Source of the DNA: Psychrobacter sp. 72-O-c
GTDB lineage: Bacteria; Pseudomonadota; Gammaproteobacteria; Pseudomonadales; Moraxellaceae
DNA: 64,000 nt
Direction: 5' to 3'
Assembly (NCBI RefSeq): GCF_904846605.1
Contig: NZ_CAJHBI010000013.1
Location: 16,514 to 80,513 of the forward strand
Below the pieces are notes generated by a model that was not told the origin of the DNA, did not search any database, and saw nothing but the letters and a program-made list of their open reading frames with translations. Positions within the stretch are counted from its first letter, which is position 1. Each line of letters opens with the position of its first letter. A program made the position numbers and the translations under genes. This document shows, piece after piece, positions 8,903 to 17,975 of the stretch.

Positions 8903-10696
8903 ATGCAATATAAAGCGCCGCTACGTGATATGAAATTTGTCATGCATGAGCTTTTAAACAGCACTGCACATTACCAAACTATGGATGCTTTTTCTCATAT
9001 TGAAGCGGATATTGTAGACAGTTACCTAGAAGCTGCAGCAAGTTTTGCTGAAAATGAGCTGTCACCACTGAATATGAGCGGTGATGCTGAAGGCTGTCAT
9101 TTTAATGATGGTGAAGTTACTACCCCTAAAGGGTTTAAAGAAGCCTATAAGCAGTACTGTGAGCTTGGGTTCACGTCTTTAACAGCTGATGAAGAATTCG
9201 GTGGTCAGGCCATGCCCATGTCTCTAAACTCAGCTCTTTCTGAGTTTGTGGGTACTGCTAACTGGTCGTTTGGTATGTATCCAGGACTTTCAGAAGGCTG
9301 TGTCTCCACTCTTGAGCATCATGGTACTGACGAGCAAAAACACAAGTATTTGCCTAAACTGGTCGCAGGCGAATGGACAGGCGTGATGTGTTTGACTGAA
9401 CCACAATGTGGCTCTGATCTAAACTTGGTCCGCACCAAAGCGGAACCTAACGATGATGGCACCTATAAAATTACAGGCGGTAAAATCTGGATTTCTGCAG
9501 GCGAGCACGACATGTCTGATAATATTATCCATATTGTTTTGGCGCGCACGCCAGATGCACCAGCAGGCACCAAAGGCTTGTCTTTATTTGTTGTACCAAA
9601 ATTCATGGTCAACGAGGACAGCAGTTTAGGCGAGCGTAATGCGGTTTCTTGTGGCTCTATTGAGCACAAAATGGGCATCAAAGCCTCAGCCACTTGCGTA
9701 ATCAACTATGACGGGGCAGCCGGCTATTTAATCGGTGAAGAGAACCGTGGTCTAAAATACATGTTCACCTTTATGAATGTGGCACGAATCGGCACCTCCA
9801 TCCAAGGGGTTACCGCCTCTCAGTACGCCTTTCAAGGAGCATTGGCTTTTGCCAAAGAACGCTTAGCATTCCGTTCTTTAGATGGCGCTAAATTCCCTGA
9901 AAAACCTGCCGACCCTATCATCGTGCATCCAGCAGTCCGCGATATGTTATTAACCACTAAAGCATTTGCTGAAGGTGGCCGTGCATTGATCGGTTATATG
10001 TCTCAGTTTGCTGATACGGTTGCTAAAGGTGAAGGCGATGCCCGCAAATACGCGGATCAAATGCTGTCGCTGCTTACCCCCATTGGTAAAGCCTTCTTGA
10101 CCGAAACCGGTCTTGAGTCTGCCAACCACGGCGTTCAAGCATTGGGCGGTAGCGGCTTTTGTGTTGAGTATGGTATGGAGCAAAATGTCCGTGATACGAC
10201 TATTGGTTGTATTTATGAGGGCACGACTCAAATTCAAGCACTCGACTTGATCGGACGCAAAGTATTGGGCTCACAAGGCAAACTGCTTGCGAATTTCACC
10301 ACCGTTATTGAACAATTCTGTGAAGACAATAAAGACAATGATGAGATGGGCCCATTTACCCGTCCTCTTATCAAACATGTCAAAGAATGGACCGATCTGA
10401 CCACAGATATCGGCAAGCAAGCGGCTGAAAACCCTGAAGCAGTAGGCGGCGCAGCTGTCGATTATATGTACTTTAGTGGTTATGTGACTCTTGCCTACTT
10501 ATGGGCACGTATGGCATTGATCGCTCAAACCGAAATTGCAAACGGTAGTAGCGAACAAGCGTTTTACGATGCCAAATTAAAAACAGCGCAGTTCTATTTT
10601 GCTAAGTTATTGCCACGTACTACCACCCACGTACAGCGTATCGGCACTGGCGTTGAGCCCTACATGAGTATGGACGTTGATCAATTTTCTTTTTAA
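8903..10696 (+). CDS. Acyl-CoA dehydrogenase (long, ~600-residue type)
   Basis: FAD enzyme that makes the first alpha-beta double bond in fatty acyl-CoA beta-oxidation. At 597 residues it belongs to the long class, with an extra N-terminal helix region and an extra C-terminal domain in addition to the standard fold. Visible motifs are MCLTEPQCGSDL (FAD/substrate loop), GIKASATCV, and IYEGTTQIQALDL, whose Glu is the expected catalytic base. ATG 8903 is preceded by AAAGGACAGGAAG. Its strong similarity to the gene at 11244 shows an old tandem duplication. Each copy has its own leader and terminator, so separate control is likely. The chain-length preference cannot be read from sequence. Confidence 0.93.
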   Translation: MQYKAPLRDMKFVMHELLNSTAHYQTMDAFSHIEADIVDSYLEAAASFAENELSPLNMSGDAEGCHFNDGEVTTPKGFKEAYKQYCELGFTSLTADEEFGGQAMPMSLNSALSEFVGTANWSFGMYPGLSEGCVSTLEHHGTDEQKHKYLPKLVAGEWTGVMCLTEPQCGSDLNLVRTKAEPNDDGTYKITGGKIWISAGEHDMSDNIIHIVLARTPDAPAGTKGLSLFVVPKFMVNEDSSLGERNAVSCGSIEHKMGIKASATCVINYDGAAGYLIGEENRGLKYMFTFMNVARIGTSIQGVTASQYAFQGALAFAKERLAFRSLDGAKFPEKPADPIIVHPAVRDMLLTTKAFAEGGRALIGYMSQFADTVAKGEGDARKYADQMLSLLTPIGKAFLTETGLESANHGVQALGGSGFCVEYGMEQNVRDTTIGCIYEGTTQIQALDLIGRKVLGSQGKLLANFTTVIEQFCEDNKDNDEMGPFTRPLIKHVKEWTDLTTDIGKQAAENPEAVGGAAVDYMYFSGYVTLAYLWARMALIAQTEIANGSSEQAFYDAKLKTAQFYFAKLLPRTTTHVQRIGTGVEPYMSMDVDQFSF

Positions 10697-10744
10697 CCAA
10701 GCGTTTCAACTTTTGACTGATCGATTTAATAAAGACTAACTAAT

Positions 10745-10782
10745 AATCGGCAACATACTCAGGTATGTTGCCGATTTTATTT
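10745..10782 (+). terminator. Intrinsic terminator after first acyl-CoA dehydrogenase
   Basis: A perfect 14-bp stem, AATCGGCAACATAC with GTATGTTGCCGATT, around a 4-base loop, followed by TTATTTT. Confidence 0.9.
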
Positions 10783-11243
10783 TAGGCGTTAGGTCAAACT
10801 CTTAGAACCAGCTGTCTCTTATAATGTATTTATTTACACTTGTTTACCCGTCTGTTATTAATAGGTCTTGATTAGCCAATCTTGAATTATAAGTAGGCTA
10901 TTTAAGTTCTATTTAAATACTACAAGGGCGCTACGCAACTTTTGGTGTACGCGTAATTCACGAAGAAATACACAAGATTGGGCGCTAATTTGCTAAACTT
11001 TATTTATCGCTTATCATGTTTACAATGATAAAATTAGTGTAACAGTTAGCATATGTCACATCATTACCATGACATTACCGATAAATCGTACATTATCAAT
11101 AAATAACAAGTACTACGATCAACCCTATTATTTAGCGTGTTTATTTCTTTAGTACCATCTAACCGCTTTAGTACTATTTTTAGCTTTAGCAATAATAGAT
11201 AAACCGATTCACTTTTATCCATATAGAACAATAAGGAATATTT
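10783..11243. other. Intergenic region between the two acyl-CoA dehydrogenase genes
   Basis: About 460 A+T-rich bases between the terminator of one paralogue and the start of the other. It probably carries the promoter of the second gene. I see no ORF with a ribosome-binding site, RNA gene or convincing operator. Confidence 0.5.
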
Positions 11244-13028
11244 ATGTCTGTCTATAATGCCCCTCTTAATGACATGCGTTTCATCTTAACAGACGTTTTC
11301 AAAGCTCATGAGTTTTGGCAAAATAATGATAATTTGTCTCATGTCGATATGGAAACTGTCGATATGATTTTAGAAGAAATGGCAAAATTATCCAAAAACG
11401 TTCTACTGCCTATTAACCGTAGCGGCGACGAAGAAGGCGCAACCTTCCAAGGCGACGGTGTAGTCACTACTCCTGAAGGCTTTAAAGAAGCTTACAACCA
11501 ATATGCGGAATCAGGCTGGGTTGGTCTTGGCGGTAATCCTGAGTACGGTGGACAAGGCTTCCCGAAAATGGTCACTATGTTGACTGAAGAAATGATCTTT
11601 ACCACCAACCAATCGTTTGCTTTGTACCCCAACCTTACGGTCGGTGCAACCCTATGTTTGAATGCCGCCGCCTCAGAAGAACAAAAGAAAACCTATTTGG
11701 AAAAAATGTATTCTGGTGAATGGTCAGGTACGATGTGTTTGACTGAGCCTCATGCTGGTACTGATTTGGGTATTATCAAAACCAAAGCAGAGCCTAATGG
11801 CGATGGTAGCTTCGACATTTCGGGCACCAAAATCTTTATTACTGGTGGTGAGCACGACTTAACTGAAAACATTATTCATTTAGTCTTGGCAAAAACTCCA
11901 GATGCACCCGCTGGTTCTAAAGGCATTTCGCTGTTTGTTGTGCCAAAGTTTTTGGTCAATGAAGATGGCAGCTTAGGTGAGCGTAATACGCTAGCAGCAG
12001 GTTCAATTGAGCATAAAATGGGCATCAAGGCCTCCGCTACTTGTGTCATGAACTTTGATAATGCCAAAGGCTGGTTGGTTGGGGCTGAAAACACAGGTCT
12101 GTCTTCTATGTTCATTATGATGAACTACGAGCGCGTGACTATGGGTCTTCAAGGTCTTGGTGGCTCCGAGCTTGCTTATCAAAATGCCGCACTGTATGCC
12201 GTTGATCGTGCTCAAGGTCGTAGCGATACGCAATTTCAAAGCCCTGAAAAGCCTGCTGATGCCATCGTTCACCATGCTGATGTCCGCCGTATGCTATTAA
12301 ACGCTAAGGTTAACTCTGAAGCATCACGCTGCTTTGCTATGTATGTGGCCAAACAACTCGATGCTGAAAAGTTCAGTACCGATCCTGAAGCGGCTCAAAT
12401 TGCCGCTGCCCGGGTGGCCCTATTAACGCCAGTGGCTAAGGCATTCTTAACCGACAAAGCCTTAGAAGCGACTATTGATTGCCAGCAAGTCTTTGGTGGT
12501 CATGGCTATGTCCGCGAATGGGGTATGGAGCAAATCGTTCGTGATACCCGTATCGCCCAAATTTATGAAGGCGCGAATGGTATTCAGGCGCTTGACTTAC
12601 TGGGTCGTAAAGTGGCTCGTAATGATGGTAAATATGTCACCAACTTCTTAGGTGAAATTCGTGATTATATTGACTCCATGCAAGCAGACCATGGTATCAA
12701 GCAAGCAACATTAGGTGCTGCGGATACAGTTGAAGAGTTAACTAAGACGGTTCTTGCTAATATCAGTACGCGTAAGAATGAGATTAATGGCTGCGCGGTT
12801 GACTACATGCATGCGTTCGGCTATCTGTGCTACTCGTACATGTTTGCCATGATGGTAGAAGCTGCTGATGGTAAAGAAGGCGAGTTTTATACTAATAAAG
12901 CCAAGCTTGCTGACTACTTTGTCGGTCGTGTGCTACCACGTATTGATGCTCATGCGCAAATGGTCCAAGCCGGTAGCGATCCAATGATGAACTTTGATCT
13001 TGATTACTTTAATGTCGCTGTTAGCTAA
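11244..13028 (+). CDS. Acyl-CoA dehydrogenase, paralogue of the upstream gene
   Basis: 594 residues, the same long acyl-CoA dehydrogenase class as the gene at 8903, with the same order of motifs: MCLTEPHAGTDL, GIKASATCV and IYEGANGIQALDLLGRK with the expected catalytic Glu. Both proteins begin with the same N-terminal pattern (YNAPLNDMRF here, YKAPLRDMKF there). ATG 11244 has AAGGA 8 bases upstream. It is a separate transcription unit closed by its own terminator. The two copies probably differ in acyl-chain preference or in expression, which is inference. Confidence 0.93.
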   Translation: MSVYNAPLNDMRFILTDVFKAHEFWQNNDNLSHVDMETVDMILEEMAKLSKNVLLPINRSGDEEGATFQGDGVVTTPEGFKEAYNQYAESGWVGLGGNPEYGGQGFPKMVTMLTEEMIFTTNQSFALYPNLTVGATLCLNAAASEEQKKTYLEKMYSGEWSGTMCLTEPHAGTDLGIIKTKAEPNGDGSFDISGTKIFITGGEHDLTENIIHLVLAKTPDAPAGSKGISLFVVPKFLVNEDGSLGERNTLAAGSIEHKMGIKASATCVMNFDNAKGWLVGAENTGLSSMFIMMNYERVTMGLQGLGGSELAYQNAALYAVDRAQGRSDTQFQSPEKPADAIVHHADVRRMLLNAKVNSEASRCFAMYVAKQLDAEKFSTDPEAAQIAAARVALLTPVAKAFLTDKALEATIDCQQVFGGHGYVREWGMEQIVRDTRIAQIYEGANGIQALDLLGRKVARNDGKYVTNFLGEIRDYIDSMQADHGIKQATLGAADTVEELTKTVLANISTRKNEINGCAVDYMHAFGYLCYSYMFAMMVEAADGKEGEFYTNKAKLADYFVGRVLPRIDAHAQMVQAGSDPMMNFDLDYFNVAVS

Positions 13029-13063
13029 TCATCTGCTAAACCATCCCTAATACAACGATAAAG

Positions 13064-13090
13064 AGGACAGTTCACTACTGTCCTTTTTTA
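13064..13090 (+). terminator. Intrinsic terminator after second acyl-CoA dehydrogenase
   Basis: AGGACAGT pairs with ACTGTCCT around a 5-base loop, followed directly by TTTTTT. Confidence 0.85.
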
Positions 13091-13295
13091 TTGCCCAATA
13101 CTTTTTTACTGAAACTACCTCTTGAAATCAATTACTAACAAAATAATTGACCATCGACACGCTGTTCAGATTAAAATAACAGCGGGCTAGCTTTTGACTT
13201 TTAGTAACAGCTAAATATGCCGCTATCTGGTTAAGTCATTTTAGATATCCAAAAAAAACAACCAATATTCGAACAACCACAATAAAGGGTACGAT

Positions 13296-15764
13296 GTGTC
13301 AGAAATGAAACGCATTTTACAGCAGATTACTGCCTTAAGTGATGTACCCGATCCTTCGGTTCTCAAACGCTTGATTGATGAGCTGCGAGTGACTGATAAG
13401 GAGCCTGTTTTAGCCAATGAAAATCTCCAAACCCTTATTGATATCTTACGTCAACACCCAGAATATGGTGATGGACTTGCCAGCTTTGTATTAAAGCTGA
13501 TTATCCAATATCGCCAAATTGCGCTGTATACTGATACTGGCATCATGTCAGATGAGGGATTTTTTAGTAGCCTGCGCCGCTTAATCGGGCATCGATTTTT
13601 ACCGCTACTGCCACAAGATGACTCGGTCGTTGAGCTAGTAGGATATTTATTCGATAAGCGCTCTGATGAGCGCTGGCTGGCTAACATCGAAAAAGAAAAG
13701 TGGGATGCTTTAGTTGAATTACTTCAAGTCAGAGAACAACATCTATATCTAGTCGCCACGGCAAAAAATAGTATTTTGAACGCTATTGTTATTTTATCTT
13801 ATCGTATCAGTGGTATCGGACTACATCCTGATTTGATGGAAGCTTACCCGCAAATATTAAACTACTCAGCGTCTTTTGTGGCACAAAACCAAGAAGCCGT
13901 TTTATTTGTTAATCAATATCGACAAACGCACGAGCTAGATAATTTAACTGACATTACGCCTGAACAAGCGGTCAACCCGGCACCTTTGTTAGTCATGTTG
14001 GAGCAATGTGAAGATATCGTCGCCACCGTGCGCAAACGTATTTATAAAACCGGTATTTCCATTCGCCTGACCAATATGATGCTGCGTCTCGATCAAAGCT
14101 TGCAGCGCATGCGTATCTTAACTCAGCTGGTTTCAGATAACTCTCAACAACGTGATCGCGCAGTGATTGAGCTTATTCAGGCGCTGATCACGTCTGCTAA
14201 TCGTCTTTATAGCATTGGTTACTTGATTGATAATAATACCAAACTACTCTCACGTAAAGTGACCGAAAACGCCAGCCGCGTTGGTGAACACTATATCAGT
14301 ACCGATAAAGCTGGCTACCAAAAAATGTTTAAAAAAGCTTCTATTGGTGGGTTTGTGATTGCTTTTATGGCCACTATTAAAATATTGGCTTATCATTTAG
14401 CGCTTGCACCAATGGGCCGAGCTTTTATAAACAGTATGATTTATGGTTTGGGCTTCGTTTTTATCCACGTCATTCACGGTACGGTGGCAACTAAACAGCC
14501 GGCAATGACTGCCGCTGCTATCGCCTCAACCATCTCAGACAGCTCGGGTAAAAAATCACATCAGCTCACCAAGTTGTCAGAGCTGATGGTCGATATCTTG
14601 CGCACCCAATTCATCGCTATTATGGGCAATGTTATGCTGGCCATACCGGTGGCACTGATGATCTCTTTTGCATGGCTGCAGTATACGGGTACGCCCATGA
14701 TTGATCCGGTTAAGGCGGGCCACCTTCTCCATGATTTAGATCCCTTTCGCTCATTAGCGCTACCGCACGCGGCCATTGCGGGGGTTTATCTGTTCTTATC
14801 TGGTCTTATTGCCGGCTACTATGATAATTTGGCGGTTTACAATCAAATTGGTGCGCGAATTCAACGACATCGGTTACTGCAATATTTATTACCCAAATCA
14901 TGGCTTCAGCGTTTGGGCGGCTTTATAGAAGCCAATCTTGGCGCGATCATGGGCAACTTTTTATTTGGGGTATTCTTAGGCAGTACCGCTACTATCGGTT
15001 ACTTATTTGGCCTACCAATTGATATTCGTCACATTGCTTTTGCTTCGGCAAACTTGGCGCACGGACTGTTTAACCTATCAGCCACACAAATGAGTTGGGA
15101 AATCATTTTATTATCCTTCCTTGGAGTCGCGCTTATTGGTATCGTCAACTTGATGGTAAGCTTTTCGCTTGCCCTATTTGTAGCATTGCGTTCTAAAGAA
15201 GTTAGATTCTTTGAATGGAGTCGGCTCACCAAGCTCGTCTTTGGCCATATTATTCATCATCCGTCCGATTTTTTCTGGCCACGCGATAATCCCATGAAAT
15301 ACGCGCGTATCGATAGCCAAGGACATATGATTTTTGAGGACAGCTCAGCACAAAAAGACGGCAAGGCAATACCTAATAATTACGTCGTCAGACGCTTATC
15401 TGATATAAAAATATTGCCTGAGTCCATGCAAGCCGCCACAACGGACATCTACTACGACAATAAACCTCAAGGTAATGATGTCAGCGTAGGACAAGCAGCT
15501 CACACTACGTTATCTAACGCCTCATCCAAAAACATAATCGATCTTGACGATGGGCTAGTAGATGAAGAGCTCAACAGCGTACCCTACACTGATGACATTC
15601 AATATGATAAGGCCACCAAAACGCTTGGAACAACTGATAGTGGCAAAAATAATAGCAGTCATGAGGGCTCTGATAGTAGTCATGATAGCTCTGATAATAA
15701 AGCTACTGGAGATGCCAAAACGCCACTTCCTAAACCCAAAAAGCCGCCCAACCTACCCAGTTAG
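13296..15764 (+). CDS. Gcr-type 'site-specific recombinase' family membrane protein
   Basis: 822 residues. Size and motifs (RFFEWSRL, HPSDFFWPRDN near the C-terminal side) match the proteobacterial family databases call site-specific recombinase (Gcr). The sequence argues against a simple DNA enzyme: residues 1-330 look soluble and helical, about 345-640 contain several long hydrophobic segments rich in Gly/Ala, and the last 130 residues are polar, ending in Ser/His/Asp runs and a Lys/Pro tail. No tyrosine- or serine-recombinase catalytic pattern is visible. GTG 13296 is chosen because AAAGGG lies 6 bases upstream. Role unknown; an integral membrane protein is the safest description. Confidence 0.75.
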   Translation: MSEMKRILQQITALSDVPDPSVLKRLIDELRVTDKEPVLANENLQTLIDILRQHPEYGDGLASFVLKLIIQYRQIALYTDTGIMSDEGFFSSLRRLIGHRFLPLLPQDDSVVELVGYLFDKRSDERWLANIEKEKWDALVELLQVREQHLYLVATAKNSILNAIVILSYRISGIGLHPDLMEAYPQILNYSASFVAQNQEAVLFVNQYRQTHELDNLTDITPEQAVNPAPLLVMLEQCEDIVATVRKRIYKTGISIRLTNMMLRLDQSLQRMRILTQLVSDNSQQRDRAVIELIQALITSANRLYSIGYLIDNNTKLLSRKVTENASRVGEHYISTDKAGYQKMFKKASIGGFVIAFMATIKILAYHLALAPMGRAFINSMIYGLGFVFIHVIHGTVATKQPAMTAAAIASTISDSSGKKSHQLTKLSELMVDILRTQFIAIMGNVMLAIPVALMISFAWLQYTGTPMIDPVKAGHLLHDLDPFRSLALPHAAIAGVYLFLSGLIAGYYDNLAVYNQIGARIQRHRLLQYLLPKSWLQRLGGFIEANLGAIMGNFLFGVFLGSTATIGYLFGLPIDIRHIAFASANLAHGLFNLSATQMSWEIILLSFLGVALIGIVNLMVSFSLALFVALRSKEVRFFEWSRLTKLVFGHIIHHPSDFFWPRDNPMKYARIDSQGHMIFEDSSAQKDGKAIPNNYVVRRLSDIKILPESMQAATTDIYYDNKPQGNDVSVGQAAHTTLSNASSKNIIDLDDGLVDEELNSVPYTDDIQYDKATKTLGTTDSGKNNSSHEGSDSSHDSSDNKATGDAKTPLPKPKKPPNLPS

Positions 15765-15853
15765 AGTAGTAAGACGGCGACTTATATTTTTTACTTAAAA
15801 CGAGCCAGGTTAAATAATCTTGAAATAAACAGTCTCGAAATGAACAAATTTTA

Positions 15854-16690
15854 CTAGGGCGTAGGACAATGCGCACTGGAAGTGATAACTTCACCGTCAC
15901 TTAATCGGTAAGCCAATAGATAGTTACCCCAGACGCAGCCCCCATCAAGTGCGCGAGCGTGTGGCAGATCAACTTCACCTTTAAGGGCCGCCCAATGTCC
16001 AAACAATATCTTACGCTCGCGTGGCACTTGCCATTCAAACCATGGCGCAAAGTCATCCGGCATCACCTCATCGAGACTGGCGGTAAAGCTAAACTCCAGT
16101 GTGCCATCCTGTTTGCATAGCCGCATGCGGGTAAAATAATTAGCAATTGCCCGTATTTTGGTAAAACCATTAATACCGGCATGCCAATCATCGACCGTTT
16201 TGCTATATAAGTGTGGCAGTATCCGATCAAGCTGATATAAACTGCCTTGCAGCTGTGCCTCCAACTGCAGTGCGTAATCTGCTGCTGCCTCAATGCTCCA
16301 ATGTGGCGGGATACCCGCATGCACCAATATCGTATGGGTATCGGGGTAAGCCAATATCGGCTGGTGGCGTAACCACTGTAATAATTCTTCGCTATCTTCA
16401 GCAGCAAAAATCGGGGCCGTCTTGTCTTTTTTCTTAATTTTAGTCGCCCCGCGCCATACCGCGAGTAAATTTAAATCATGATTGCCCAAAACAGTTGCTG
16501 CAGCCCCTTGCTCACATAACGCTTTAACATCGCGCAAGGTATTTAGTGAGTCTTCACCGCGTGCCACTAAATCACCGGCAAACCATAACTTGTCTTGAGT
16601 CGGATCAAAATCCAAGGTCTTAAGTAATTGACGATACGCGCCATAGCAACCTTGCAAATCACCGATGACGTATTGATGACGAAAACTCAT
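15854..16690 (-). CDS. apaH: Symmetrical bis(5'-nucleosyl)-tetraphosphatase
   Basis: ApaH splits diadenosine tetraphosphate into two ADP, clearing alarmones and removing Np4N caps from RNA. It is a metallophosphatase: GDLQGC (residues 11-16), GDLVARGEDS and GNHD supply the metal ligands, and two later His residues (HAGIPPHW and FGHWA) complete the site. At 278 residues it has the usual length. It lies downstream of pdxA and rsmA on the same strand, as in the enterobacterial pdxA-ksgA-apaG-apaH cluster, but with a 118-base gap to rsmA and without apaG. Confidence 0.95.
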   Translation of the reverse strand: MSFRHQYVIGDLQGCYGAYRQLLKTLDFDPTQDKLWFAGDLVARGEDSLNTLRDVKALCEQGAAATVLGNHDLNLLAVWRGATKIKKKDKTAPIFAAEDSEELLQWLRHQPILAYPDTHTILVHAGIPPHWSIEAAADYALQLEAQLQGSLYQLDRILPHLYSKTVDDWHAGINGFTKIRAIANYFTRMRLCKQDGTLEFSFTASLDEVMPDDFAPWFEWQVPRERKILFGHWAALKGEVDLPHARALDGGCVWGNYLLAYRLSDGEVITSSAHCPTP

Positions 16691-16808
16691 AATGCCTCTG
16701 TTGCTAAGACTTGATAATTATTATTGAAAGATAAGTCAATAAAGAAATATTTATTGAAAACAATCGACGCTAGAGATACGGATAGCGTTTATCGATAATA
16801 AATATAAT

Positions 16809-17678
16809 TTAGCTCTCTACTTCTAAATGACGCACTTGGTTGCTTAAATTCACAAAATCGCTAACACTCAACGTTTCCGGACGTGCTTGTGGATCGATAC
16901 CACAGGCTGCAAAATCGTCTTCGCTTAGTGTGGGTAGCAACGTCGATTTCTTAAAAATAGCGCGCAGGGTTTTGCGGCGATGGTTAAAGGTCTCACGTAC
17001 TATGAGTGCAAAATGCTGCTCATCTTCTGCCACTATTGGCTTATCAATATGCGGGGTAAGGCGAAAGACCGCACTAGTCACTTTGGGCGGTGGGTTAAAA
17101 GCACCTCTTGGTACGGTCAATAAATAATCGGTATCACAATGATATTGCATTATGACTGACAGACGACCATAGATTTTGCTGCCAACGTCGGCGGTAATAC
17201 GCTCTACTACTTCCTTTTGTAACATAAAGTGCATGTCTTGAATGACATCAGCATAACTAAGCAAATGAAACAGTATTGGCGTAGAGATATTATACGGTAG
17301 ATTGCCCACCACGCGTAGCTTGCCACGCTCAGGGCTATATAGCTCGCGATAATCAACGTTCATGGCGTTGGCTTTGATAATCGTAAAGTTAGGATGGCTG
17401 TTGGCACCGATACGAATGCGTAAGCTATCTGCTAAATCGCGATCAAGCTCAATGACAGTCATAGCGTCGACTTCAGCTAATAAAGGTTCAGTCAATGCCC
17501 CCATACCGGGACCAATTTCTATTAGGTTTTCATCACGACTCAAATGAATACTATCGACAATTTCACGAATAACACTGCGATCATGCAAGAAATTTTGTCC
17601 AAAGCGTTTGCGTGGCTGGTGTTTGGCAGCTCGCAAGCTGGCAGATAAGGTTTCGGCGTCAAACGAAGGTTTAGACAT
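16809..17678 (-). CDS. rsmA: 16S rRNA (adenine(1518)-N(6)/adenine(1519)-N(6))-dimethyltransferase
   Basis: RsmA (KsgA) dimethylates two neighbouring adenines at the 3' end of 16S rRNA late in 30S assembly. The Rossmann SAM-binding motif [15 protein letters not shown] and the catalytic NLPYNIS are both intact. It starts with the familiar [11 protein letters not shown] region after about 20 residues. Length of 289 is normal. Stop and start are well separated from neighbours: apaH follows after 118 bases and pdxA precedes by about 300 bases that contain a dispersed repeat, so co-transcription with pdxA is uncertain. Confidence 0.96.
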   Translation of the reverse strand: MSKPSFDAETLSASLRAAKHQPRKRFGQNFLHDRSVIREIVDSIHLSRDENLIEIGPGMGALTEPLLAEVDAMTVIELDRDLADSLRIRIGANSHPNFTIIKANAMNVDYRELYSPERGKLRVVGNLPYNISTPILFHLLSYADVIQDMHFMLQKEVVERITADVGSKIYGRLSVIMQYHCDTDYLLTVPRGAFNPPPKVTSAVFRLTPHIDKPIVAEDEQHFALIVRETFNHRRKTLRAIFKKSTLLPTLSEDDFAACGIDPQARPETLSVSDFVNLSNQVRHLEVES

Positions 17679-17814
17679 AAAGGATTCTTAATTAATAAAC
17701 AATAAAATAGTAAATACCGCTAATAAAGCAGTAAGAGAATGGTTTTATATTTTTAAATTATATCACAGCTTATAATTAGCCTGCATTTTGCATTGTCTTG
17801 TAGGTTGAAAAATG

Positions 17815-17952
17815 TAGTCCGTTCAAAATAAAAATGGCACAAGTATTATAACGTGCTACTGGTACAAATTTTCCTCGCTTGCTGTGCGGCGTCTCAACTC
17901 CAGAGGCTTCAAACAATTTATCCTAGCAGCACTGTATTCTTTTCAAAATAAA
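17815..17952. repeat. Dispersed repeat element with imperfect inverted arms
   Basis: In the gap between pdxA and rsmA, GTGCTACTGGTACAAATT (17853-17870) is matched in inverted orientation by AATTTATCCTAGCAGCAC (17915-17932), about 15 of 21 positions pairing when extended. An 11-base direct repeat TTCAAAATAAA lies outside the arms at 17822-17832 and 17942-17952. The left side (TAGTCC followed by GTGCTACTGG) recurs near 44579. This looks like a non-coding repeat family of MITE or REP type. Boundaries are approximate. Confidence 0.5.
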
Positions 17953-17975
17953 TCAATGATTATAAGTACCGTATT

